Positions 56,601 through 64,000 of a stretch of DNA of 64,000 bases are shown piece by piece. The notes beneath the pieces are model-generated. The model was given only the letters and a program-made list of their open reading frames with translations. It was not told the DNA's origin and searched no databases. This stretch comes from Saccharomyces paradoxus (taxonomy: Eukaryota; Ascomycota; Saccharomycetes; Saccharomycetales; Saccharomycetaceae), in the NCBI RefSeq assembly GCF_002079055.1, contig NC_047490.1, positions 1,240,001 to 1,304,000 on the forward strand. Direction: 5' to 3'. The translations under genes and the position numbers were made by a program. Position 1 is the stretch's first letter, and every line of letters begins with the position of its first letter.

Positions 56601-57919
56601 TTTTCCAGTGATCTGCCATTCATCTCCAGCTCAGTTTTTAGTGGGCTGTTTTCCAAATCATTCGATACTGTAGTCTGTTTTCTATCATTAAATAGTTCAT
56701 TCTCATTGATGTTATTATTAGGAGTATTCAAGAAAGCTGGAGCAAATTGATCGCTTGGTGATAGCATCAATTTATCAATGCCTGTGAAATTAGGGGAGAA
56801 GTCTTTTGGAGATATCTTATTAGTCTCTTGAACAGAATGATAAGAAGCGGGTTGAGAACTGATTGAGTTGTTCTTATAATGTTGAAACTGTTCTGTATAT
56901 GCACCATCTGAGCTTAAGGGATTTGTACCAGCAATGTTACTGCTCAAAATCCCAGAGCTTCCTGGAGTCCTATAGGCAGCTGTTTGCTTTAATTGTATAA
57001 AATCGTCAATAGCATCGAGTGCATCTTGCAAGCTGTGAAATTCTGATGGATCTCCGGAAGCAGAATTTTCTATATCGGATACTGGCTGAGCGAAGATTAA
57101 ATGCAATGGCCATACCAGTTTTTTGGCTTCAAGTAGTGGAGTTAAATATGAAGCTATAGTAGGTGTGTGGCCGTTAAGGTGCCCCAAGTCAGGAATAACA
57201 GCAACCCATTTCAAATTTTTTTTATTCTGCAAGTTTATACCATGAGATACACTTAACGTCGTCAAGAGAAGCTCAGTATGCTTTGGTGGCTTGATCAAGT
57301 ATCCTTGCTTGGAAGCAGGCACTAAATGCATCCTTATTCCAGATGGTGCTAAATAAAGTGCATGTTTTAGAAGAAAAGATTCTTCTAAATTCTCCTCCTT
57401 CATCGGTACTAAGCCCATATTCTTAGCACATAACGATATTGTGAGGTCTCCGTTTACAAAAAGGTGTGGTTCTAACTGAACGAGATAATTCGGCGCTCCG
57501 CTCAATGATATGCAGGCATTCCCAAATTGTATCAGCTTATTGTGTGAGCCTAATGCCAAATTAATGTAAATTTTTCTTCTTAGAGCTTTTAAAAAAAGAG
57601 CATAATGTGGCGGTAAGTTTGGCTTAGAATAATCGGCAGTGAAAGTCCCGACTTTATCTGGGCTCACTGGTTTATGTTCTATCACGGGAGGTGTCGGTAC
57701 CGGATCATCATTTATACTGAAGCACCACAAATCCCTCGAAAGCAGTGCAACTAGATTCTTTGGGTCCTGCTTCCGCAACATGAATTCCATTTGAATAGAC
57801 CATTGATCACTTTGTGTTTTAGAAATGTACTGGTGATAGTTGATCTTTTTAATTTTCTCTACTCTGTAGAAGCTGGATAAGACATCCTCAAGTCTGTATG
57901 TGGAAGCGTCAGAACTCAT
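53660..57919 (-). CDS. SSN2: Mediator kinase-module subunit Med13
   Basis: Ssn2/Med13 links the Cdk8 kinase module (Ssn3, Ssn8, Srb8) to core Mediator and represses glucose-regulated and other genes. The 1419-residue product (1420 in S. cerevisiae) has a conserved N-terminal domain (about 1-300). A long acidic and Asn/Ser-rich disordered middle (about 330-780) includes FGEDEDEDLFGD. The C-terminal Med13 region is PIWI-like (for example WVFAALSDSYGQGSMTKTWYVG). A polyglutamine run with one Lys (about 1121-1137; DNA 54514-54560) interrupts the C-terminal half. It is divergent from YDR444W. Confidence 0.96.
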   Translation of the reverse strand: MSSDASTYRLEDVLSSFYRVEKIKKINYHQYISKTQSDQWSIQMEFMLRKQDPKNLVALLSRDLWCFSINDDPVPTPPVIEHKPVSPDKVGTFTADYSKPNLPPHYALFLKALRRKIYINLALGSHNKLIQFGNACISLSGAPNYLVQLEPHLFVNGDLTISLCAKNMGLVPMKEENLEESFLLKHALYLAPSGIRMHLVPASKQGYLIKPPKHTELLLTTLSVSHGINLQNKKNLKWVAVIPDLGHLNGHTPTIASYLTPLLEAKKLVWPLHLIFAQPVSDIENSASGDPSEFHSLQDALDAIDDFIQLKQTAAYRTPGSSGILSSNIAGTNPLSSDGAYTEQFQHYKNNSISSQPASYHSVQETNKISPKDFSPNFTGIDKLMLSPSDQFAPAFLNTPNNNINENELFNDRKQTTVSNDLENSPLKTELEMNGRSLEKINNSVSKTGSVDTIPNKEGTLEQQEQTENLSSDKSDSMVDKELFGEDEDEDLFGDSNKSNSANESNKSISDEITEDMFEMSDEEENNNNKSIDSNNKEMRSDLGKDMPFFPPSEKPNIRTMSGTTKKINGKRKYLDIPIDEMTLPTSPLYMDPGAPLPVETPRDRRKSVFAPLNFNPIIENNVDNKYKSGGKFSFSPLQKEEALNFDISTADLSSSEEEEDDEEENGSSDEDLKSLNVRDDIKISDNISANNNIHEPQYINYSSIPSLQDSIIKQENFNSGNDANIVGNKEGFNSIWKIPQNDIPQTESPLKTVDSSIQPIETNMKLALEDNNVTSNPSEFASNTVNSEISNLPKDKSGIPEFTPADSNLPIESSSSLPFLLRHMPLASIPDIFITPTPVVTISEKEQDILDLIAEQVVTDYNILGNLGIPKIAYKGVKDCQEGLVTTTMLQLFSTFDRLNGNDTISKFYNMKQPYVFVKKHHELIKVKHDSQPFIKFLNFRPPNGIKNFKSLLLSSSFKEDCLSFAPTLSQTYINQELGFCELLKLTNEDPPGLMYLKTFDKNKLLLLAAQIVSYCSNNKNSIKSVPPILIILPLNNATLTELVDKANIFQVIRNEVCAKMPNIELFLKVIPMDFIRNALVTVDQYVDVAISIYNMLPPKSIKFTHIAHTLPEKVNFRTMQQQQKQQQQQQQQQNNSTGSSSIIYYDSYIHLAYSRSVDKEWVFAALSDSYGQGSMTKTWYVGNSRGKFDDACNQIWNMALNLASKKYGKICLILTRLNGILPDDELMNWRRLSGRNIHLAVVCVDDNSKISFIDEDKLYPSFKPIYKDTRFGGRMDMTRLDDYEIRDIDQDIHGVVFQHPFPLAHSQHRCAIRSGALIKFKKCDGDTVWDKFAVNLLNCPHSDSTQLLETILEEFRNLAALNVWYGLSDGADGHIPWHILAVKKMMNTLVHTRVKIANTTTATGHTAPSSSITLLDK

Positions 57920-58278
57920 AGTACTTCCTCAGACCTTGATATCCAGCTTAAAAATTCTTGAAATTTAGTTACACTTTGCTTCAACAAAGCAGTTTCTGGT
58001 TCTGCACCATTCTTCTTAAAGGGTAGTTGTAAGAGTGCACTACAATAAATACTAGACTACTTGATCCGGCACTACCCGGTCCCTCCACTTGAAAAAAAAT
58101 GTTTCAATTACTCGCTTCGTTAAGTAAGCGCGAATATTGCCGATGTTGTTTTCTAAGGATTGTTTATTACGAAATGCTAGGACAATAAACAGCAGGAAAT
58201 GCAGAGAAGAATCGGTTACTCCGCTGTAATTCATTACCTTATCATAAAAGAGCTGCTTAATTTTGTTTTGGTCGCTCT
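57920..58278. other. Divergent promoter SSN2-YDR444W
   Basis: These 359 bp lie between two start codons. I see no strong factor site; a 60-codon antisense frame here is not supported. Confidence 0.4.
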
Positions 58279-60342
58279 ATGCCTTATAAAATCAGCCGAA
58301 TGAAAAATTCGCTCGAGATAAATGAAACCGAAGGTTCCTTATTGGTGGATGAGAGGAAAAGATTAAGAATAGGCGAGTTATATCGCTACAAGTTTTCCGT
58401 GAATAAAGATGTCCTTAAAGAACAAGGGCTAGATGTATCGCACCTATTTATGAGGATCAAAAACGAGGAGAGCGCGCTTCTGCGACCGGTTTATTTAACG
58501 GGACCATATTCATTCTATATTGATGTTAGGCCGCATAACTACAATGAGAATCGTAAGTTTTCAGGAAAGGAAGCCATCCCATTTGTTGAGAATCTAAAGC
58601 CAGATGAAAGATTCAAAGTAAAAATATTATTGAATGAGAATTCCAGAGTTGGTGACAGTTCTTTTTATTCATGGACAATAGACATAATTTCGCAGTTAGC
58701 GGTAATCACGATCCCGAGGCTGGAATTTACGTTCAGGATAGGGACTACAAGGAAGGTGGTCAAGAAATCGAATGGGCCCCTTAACAGTATTGAAGGCGTT
58801 TCTTTGGAGATGTGGGATACTAAAACCCTCTGGGACTTACCACCAAAATTTCCAGAAAAGCCAGTACATCTTGTTATTGTGACACATGGTATATTTTCTA
58901 ATATCGGGTGTGATATGCTATATATGAAAGACAAAATTGAAGAAATGACGTTCCCTATGGATGAGTCTATTAATCCTAATATAATTGTTCGAGGTTTTAT
59001 GGGCAACGTGGGGAAGTCAGGTCACGGCATACATTGCTTGGGTGTTAGAGTTGGAAAGTATGTGCTTAAGACTGTTGATGAATTGAATAAAAAGTACGAG
59101 GTGGATAGGATATCATTCATTGGCCATTCCCTGGGGGGGCCAACTCAATCAATGGCAGTTCGTTACATAACTGTCAAAAGACCAGATTTCTTTGATACTG
59201 TGAAAGGTGTTAAACCCGTTAATTTTATTACGCTAGCTAGTCCTTTTATTGGTGTCATTGGCGATTTCCCCTTTTATTTGTCTGTCCCACTTGATATGGG
59301 CGCCCTTGGTTTGACAGGAAGGGATTTGAATTTGAAATATACACCTTTAACGTCCAAGGATGGGTTGTATGCAGATGATGAAGCGTGCCCGGAACATTCC
59401 AAGTACATATTAGAAATTCTTCCACAGGCACCGGCCAAGAAAATATTCGAATCTTTTCAAAGGAGAACCGTATATGCCAACGTCATGGATGATGGCATCG
59501 TTCCATTACGAACTGCTGCACTTTTGTATTTAGATTGGCGAGGCATACATCAAGTTCAGAAAATCAGGAAAAAAAATAAGAATTTTCCAACTTCTGGCGA
59601 GTATGTATCCTCCGACAGCCCAGAGAGTAGTGCAGCATCGTCGCCTTCTAACGAAAATGATAATAACGTTGGGGAGATTCCCGCAGAAAGTCCAAATAAA
59701 AAAGCGACCTTGCAGTGGACCTTACCCCAGGCTGTTATACACGGAGGTAAGATAAATAAATATAAAAGGGGCCAAACTAATGAGGCCAACTCAGATTTGG
59801 ATAGCGAACAAGGAGTAGTCCTTGATGGCCAAAAGTTCGAACCTCCAAAAGAAGCTAATACTGTATTGTCTGCGTTATCAGTCCTAACAGCCGCCGTACC
59901 AAATCAGGAATATATCAAAGATCCAGCCGTAAGAAAAGATGAAATCATCCATGACAAACTTTATCACCCAGAAGAATTGCCTCCTCCACATTATGAAAAT
60001 AGGCCTATCGTTAAAAAGCTTATATATCCTAATGAGAGTGTCAATAGGATCCAAGAGCGCATTGCTAGGGAATGGCAAGAAACGATGACTTGGAGGAAAG
60101 TATTAGTACAAATCCAGCCAGATTCTCATAATAATATCGTAGTAAGAAGAAGATTTGTTAATTTATACGGTTATGTTGCTGTCGAACATATGGTTGAGCA
60201 CCATTTCGGTACTAAGGCTTGCAGCGAGCTGGCTGATGATCCAAATGAGCCAAAAGATGAGCCAAACCAACCAGAGCAACCGGACCTGTCGAATGAGACT
60301 AGCGAGGGGAGAAAATCAAATAGCATGGAAAATATCGCATAA
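58279..60342 (+). CDS. YDR444W: Putative lipase, DUF676/Rog1 family
   Basis: This is an alpha/beta hydrolase of the fungal Rog1-type lipase group, uncharacterised in S. cerevisiae, where the homologue also has 687 residues. The N-terminal domain (about 10-180) precedes the hydrolase core. Visible motifs are the oxyanion segment [12 protein letters not shown] (about 196-207), the nucleophile S284 in FIGHSLGGP, and [14 protein letters not shown], which should hold the catalytic aspartate. The His is expected downstream and may be in VIHGGK or LYHPEE; I cannot fix it. The C terminus is polar and acidic. It probably acts on acylglycerols or phospholipids at membranes (inference). Confidence 0.9.
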   Translation: MPYKISRMKNSLEINETEGSLLVDERKRLRIGELYRYKFSVNKDVLKEQGLDVSHLFMRIKNEESALLRPVYLTGPYSFYIDVRPHNYNENRKFSGKEAIPFVENLKPDERFKVKILLNENSRVGDSSFYSWTIDIISQLAVITIPRLEFTFRIGTTRKVVKKSNGPLNSIEGVSLEMWDTKTLWDLPPKFPEKPVHLVIVTHGIFSNIGCDMLYMKDKIEEMTFPMDESINPNIIVRGFMGNVGKSGHGIHCLGVRVGKYVLKTVDELNKKYEVDRISFIGHSLGGPTQSMAVRYITVKRPDFFDTVKGVKPVNFITLASPFIGVIGDFPFYLSVPLDMGALGLTGRDLNLKYTPLTSKDGLYADDEACPEHSKYILEILPQAPAKKIFESFQRRTVYANVMDDGIVPLRTAALLYLDWRGIHQVQKIRKKNKNFPTSGEYVSSDSPESSAASSPSNENDNNVGEIPAESPNKKATLQWTLPQAVIHGGKINKYKRGQTNEANSDLDSEQGVVLDGQKFEPPKEANTVLSALSVLTAAVPNQEYIKDPAVRKDEIIHDKLYHPEELPPPHYENRPIVKKLIYPNESVNRIQERIAREWQETMTWRKVLVQIQPDSHNNIVVRRRFVNLYGYVAVEHMVEHHFGTKACSELADDPNEPKDEPNQPEQPDLSNETSEGRKSNSMENIA

Positions 60343-60505
60343 AATTTAATGATCTTATAATATATAACGTGAGGAATAAAATAATAGATAAAAGAAAGTT
60401 GTTCAGAACATTTTATCAATTGAGAGAATTAATGCAAATTTAATGTATATTATTTCATTTTTGCAGTAGCCCTTTTAGTTTTAGTAGTGGTTAAAAAGAA
60501 AAATT

Positions 60506-60578
60506 AGCCCTGTAGGGGGCTCGAACCCCTAACCTTATGATTAAGAGTCATACGCGCTACCGATTGCGCCAACAAGGC
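60506..60578 (-). tRNA. tK(CUU): tRNA-Lys(CUU)
   Basis: Read on the minus strand, this 73-nt gene begins GCCTTGTTGGCGCAATCGG, carries anticodon CTT in TGACTCTTAATCA and the B box GGTTCGAGCCC, and has no intron. An A5 run at 60499-60503 (T5 on the sense strand) is the Pol III terminator. Its 5' end is 193 bp from the Ty1 at 60771. Confidence 0.97.
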
Positions 60579-60770
60579 TACCTAATCTACAATTTGTCAC
60601 CTAGCAAACTTACTTATTTAAGTGTTAAAGGAACTTCGGATCTAAACCTAAACTTGTTCCTCTATTTCCATATATATCTCATCTTGGATTGTGGTATCCT
60701 AAGTGCTAGTATTCATATATGTTGATTGCTATTACTGCTTTGGACAATGTGTTTTCGATCGTTTCAGATG

Positions 60771-61088
60771 TGTTGGAATGAAATTCTAATATCATCTATT
60801 TAATAGTATATTATAATATGCGGTGCAAGAGGATGACATAAAGATTGAGAAACAGTCATCCAATCTAATGGAAGCTGAAATGCAAGGATTGATAATGTAA
60901 TAGGATAATGAATGACAACATATAAAAAGAAAGAAGATAAAATAATAACACTATGTAGAACTATAGATTCCCTTTTGTGGATTCCTAGATCCTCGAGGAG
61001 AACTTCTAGTATATTCTATATACCTAATATTATAGCCTTTAGTAACAATGGAATCCCAACAATTATCTAATTATTCACCTAATTCTCA
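60771..61088 (+). repeat. Ty1 5' delta LTR
   Basis: The 318-bp LTR runs from TGTTGGAATGAAATTC to ACCTAATTCTCA. The first 40 bp of gag lie inside it, as is usual for Ty1. It is very similar to the solo delta at 13159-13480. Confidence 0.93.
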
Positions 61089-62370
61089 TGGTAGCGCCTG
61101 TGCTTCGGTTACTTCTAAGGAAGTCCACACAAATCAAGATCCGTTAGACGTTTCAGCTTCCAAAATTCAAGAATATGATAAGGCTTCCACTAAGGCTAAC
61201 TCTCAACAGACAACAACACCTGCTTCATCAGCTGTTCCAGAGAACCCCCATCATGCCTCTCCTCAAACTGCTCAGTCACATTCACCACAGAATGGGCCGT
61301 ACCCACAGCAGTGCATGATGACCCAAAACCAAGCCAATCCATCTGGTTGGTCATTTTACGGACACCCATCTATGATTCCGTATACACCTTATCAAATGTC
61401 GCCTATGTACTTTCCACCTGGGCCACAATCACAGTTTCCGCAGTATCCACCATCAGTTGGAACGCCTCTGAGCACCCCATCACCTGAGTCAGGTAATACA
61501 TTTACTGATTCATCCTCAGCGGACTCTGATATGACATCCACTAAAAAATATGTCAGACCACCACCAATGTTAACCTCACCTAATGACTTTCTAAATTGGG
61601 TTAAAACATACATCAAATTTTTACAAAACTCGAATCTCGGTGATATTATTCCGACAGTATACGGAAAACCCGTACGTCAGATCACTGATGATGAACTCAC
61701 CTTCTTGTATAACACTTTTCAAATATTTGCTCCCTCTCAATTCCTACCTACCTGGGTCAAAGACATCCTATCTGTTGATTATACGGATATCATGAAAATT
61801 CTTTCCAAAAGTATTGAAAAAACGCAATCTGATACCCAAGAGGCAAATGACATTGTGACCCTGGCAAATTTGCAATATAATGGCAGTACACCTGCAGATG
61901 CATTTGAAACAAAAGTCACAAACATTATCGACAGACTAAATAATAATGGCATTCATATCAATAACAAGGTCGCATGCCAATTAATTATGAGAGGTCTATC
62001 TGGCGAATATAAATTTTTACGCTACACACGTCATCGACATCTAAATATGACAGTCGCTGAACTGTTCTTAGATATCCATGCTATTTATGAAGAACAACAG
62101 GGATCGAGAAACAGTAAACCCAATTACAGGAGAAATCCGAGTGATGAGAAGAATGATTCTCGCAGCTATACGAATACAACCAAACCCAAAGTTATAGCTC
62201 GGAATCCTCAAAAAACAAATAATTCGAAATCGAAAACAGCCAGGGCTCATAATGTATCCACATCTAATAACTCTCCCAGCACTGACAACGATTCCATCAG
62301 TAAATCAACTACTGAACCGATTCAATTGAACAATAAGCACGACCTTCATCTTAGGCCAGAAACTTACTGA
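61048..62370 (+). CDS. TYA: Ty1 Gag (capsid) protein
   Basis: This 440-residue frame matches Ty1 Gag from its N terminus [17 protein letters not shown] to its end. The Pro/Gln-rich N terminus, the capsid core (for example [19 protein letters not shown]) and the basic nucleocapsid-like C terminus are present. Gag forms the virus-like particle. It overlaps pol in the manner usual for Ty1, where a programmed +1 frameshift at CTTAGGC (62350-62356) is known. Confidence 0.95.
   Translation: MESQQLSNYSPNSHGSACASVTSKEVHTNQDPLDVSASKIQEYDKASTKANSQQTTTPASSAVPENPHHASPQTAQSHSPQNGPYPQQCMMTQNQANPSGWSFYGHPSMIPYTPYQMSPMYFPPGPQSQFPQYPPSVGTPLSTPSPESGNTFTDSSSADSDMTSTKKYVRPPPMLTSPNDFLNWVKTYIKFLQNSNLGDIIPTVYGKPVRQITDDELTFLYNTFQIFAPSQFLPTWVKDILSVDYTDIMKILSKSIEKTQSDTQEANDIVTLANLQYNGSTPADAFETKVTNIIDRLNNNGIHINNKVACQLIMRGLSGEYKFLRYTRHRHLNMTVAELFLDIHAIYEEQQGSRNSKPNYRRNPSDEKNDSRSYTNTTKPKVIARNPQKTNNSKSKTARAHNVSTSNNSPSTDNDSISKSTTEPIQLNNKHDLHLRPETY
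61089..61098 (+). other. Ty1 primer-binding site
   Basis: TGGTAGCGCC directly follows the LTR and is complementary to the 3' end of initiator methionine tRNA, the known Ty1 primer. Confidence 0.9.
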
Positions 62371-64000
62371 ATCTACAGTAAATCATACGAATCATTCCGA
62401 TGATGAACTTCCTGGACACCTTCTTCTTGATTCAGGAGCATCACGAACTCTTATAAGATCTGCCCATCACATACACTCAGCGATATCTAATCCCGACATA
62501 AGCGTAGTTGATGTTCAAAAAAACAATATACCAATTAACGCTGTTGGTGATCTTCAATTTCACTTCCAGGACGACACCAAAACAACAATAAAGGTATTGC
62601 ACACACCTAACATAGCCTATGACTTACTCAGTTTGAATGAACTGGCTGCACTAAATATTACAGCGTGCTTTACCAAAAACGTCTTAGAACGACCTGACGG
62701 CACCGTACTTGCACCTATCGTAAAACATGGAGACTTTTACTGGGTGTCTAAAAGGTACTTGCTTCCGTCGAATATCTCAGTACCCACAATTAATAACGTT
62801 CACACAAGTGAAAACACACGTAAGTATCCTTATCCTTTCATTCATCGGATGCTTGCGCATGCCAATGCCCAGACAATTAGATATTCACTTAAAAAGAACA
62901 CTATTACGTATTTCAATGAATCAGATGTTGACTGGTCTAACGCTACTGATTATCAATGTCCCGATTGTTTAATCGGCAAAAGCACCAAACATAGACATAT
63001 CATAGGATCACGGCTAAAATACCAAAGTTCATATGAACCTTTTCAATACTTACATACTGACATATTTGGGCCTGTTCACAACCTACCAAAGAGTGCACCA
63101 TCCTATTTCATCTCATTCACTGATGAGAAAACAAAATTCCGTTGGGTTTATCCATTACACGACCGTCGCGAGGACTCTATTCTCGATATCTTTACTAAGA
63201 TACTAGCTTTCATTAAAAACCAGTTTCAGTCCAATGTTTTGGTTATTCAAATGGACCGTGGTTCTGAGTACACTAACAAAACTCTCCATAAATTCCTTGA
63301 AAAATATGGCATAACCCCATGTTATACAACCACAGCGGATTCCCGAGCACATGGTGTCGCTGAACGGCTGAACCGTACCTTATTAGATGACTGTCGTACT
63401 CAACTGCAATGTAGTGGTCTACCGAATCATCTATGGTTCTCGGCAGTCGAATTTTCTACTATCGTACGGAACTCACTAGCTTCACCTAAAAGCAAAAAAT
63501 CCGCAAGACAACTCGCTGGGTTGGCAGGACTCGACATCAGTACTTTATTACCTTTCGGTCAACCCGTTATAGTCAATAATCATAACCCTGACTCCAAAAT
63601 TCATCCTCGTGGCATTCCTGGCTACGCTCTACATCCATCTCGAAACTCTTATGGATATATCATCTATGTCCCGTCTTTGAAGAAGACAGTAGATACAACT
63701 AATTACGTTATTCTTCAGGGCAAGGAATCCAGATTAGACCAATTCAATTACGACGCACTCACCTTCGATGAAGACGTGAATCGTATAACTGCTTCATATC
63801 AATCGTTCATTGCTTCAAATGAGATCCAACAATCTAACGATCTTAACATAGAATCTGACCATGATTTTCAATCTGACGTAGAACTGAACCCTGACCACCA
63901 GAGAAATGTCCCTTCAAACGTTCCGATTCCAACTGACTCTCCACCTCCATCAACTCATACTGAAGATTCAAAACCTATATCTGAAATCAATCTTCGTGCA
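62354..64000 (+). CDS. TYB: Ty1 Pol, protease and integrase part (partial)
   Basis: In the +1 frame relative to gag, an open frame runs to the window edge. It shows the aspartic protease motif [11 protein letters not shown]. The integrase follows with an HHCC zinc domain ([15 protein letters not shown] ... [11 protein letters not shown]) and the catalytic core ([11 protein letters not shown] ... MDRGSEYTN). The rest of pol is outside the window. In Ty1 it is made as a Gag-Pol fusion by ribosomal frameshifting. Confidence 0.92.

Larger units (their letters stand above)
60771..64000 (+). mobile_element. Ty1: Ty1 retrotransposon, 5' part (runs off right edge)
   Basis: A Ty1/copia-type LTR element begins 193 bp upstream of the tRNA-Lys gene, the zone Ty1 prefers at Pol III genes. 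Parts visible in order are the 5' delta LTR, the tRNA-iMet primer-binding site, gag, and pol through protease and integrase. Reverse transcriptase, RNase H and the 3' LTR lie beyond the window. No break is seen in the visible part, so it looks whole here and young. The left flank is AGATG (60766-60770), one half of the expected 5-bp duplication. Confidence 0.95.

Noticed and set aside
55848-56750. 300-codon plus-strand Ser/Leu-rich frame antisense to SSN2
   Set aside because: It mirrors the acidic, Asn/Ser-rich disordered region of Med13; its composition is a shadow and it has no domain.

Overview
The window is a gene-dense budding-yeast chromosome segment. Gene order, strand and protein lengths match the right arm of Saccharomyces cerevisiae chromosome IV from STE14 (YDR410C, truncated by the left edge) to YDR444W and the tRNA-Lys(CUU) beyond it. 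The proteins differ from the S. cerevisiae versions I remember by many scattered substitutions. HKR1 has a different repeat block, and one intact gene sits where the S. cerevisiae ORF numbering has none. I read this as a close relative, most likely S. paradoxus. The species call is inference; synteny with S. cerevisiae is very strong.

Layout. 1-9434: STE14 (partial), DFM1, RRP17, ERD1, an M28 aminopeptidase (YDR415C), SYF1, RPL12B. 9435-14320: RAD30, then a dense set of LTR relics against a tRNA-Ser(AGA) gene: an old delta fragment, an old sigma fragment, and a complete sigma LTR split by a solo delta LTR with a perfect 5-bp target duplication. 14321-27648: HKR1 (osmosensing mucin), ARO80, SIP1, CAD1, and DYN2, which has two introns and a 23-nt internal exon. 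27870-41781: SNX41, RPN9, BNA7, TIF35, CYM1, NPL3, GPI17, PPM1. 42635-53046: PPZ2, GPI19, THI74, LRS4, an alpha/beta-hydrolase-like gene absent from the S. cerevisiae numbering, DOT1, APT2. 53660-60342: SSN2/MED13 and the lipase-like YDR444W. 60506 to the end: tRNA-Lys(CUU) and a Ty1 element running off the right edge.

Most genes are housekeeping genes with short intergenic spaces and no operon logic. Shared themes are the ER and GPI-anchor pathway (DFM1, GPI17, GPI19), protein turnover (DFM1, RPN9, CYM1), chromatin and silencing (DOT1, LRS4), and RNA biology (RRP17, SYF1, RPL12B, TIF35, NPL3). Promoter motifs fit known regulons: Reb1, PAC and RRPE sites before RRP17; Reb1 plus a PACE (Rpn4) site before RPN9; an Aro80-type CCG-N7-CCG before ARO80; and a CACGTG / Gcn4 / CACGTG cluster before THI74.

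The observations most worth following are the extra hydrolase gene between LRS4 and DOT1, the complete C2H2 zinc-ligand set in the Rad30 ubiquitin-binding domain, the 41-residue HKR1 repeat unit, the nested sigma/delta insertions, and a 25-unit CA repeat inside DYN2 intron 2.
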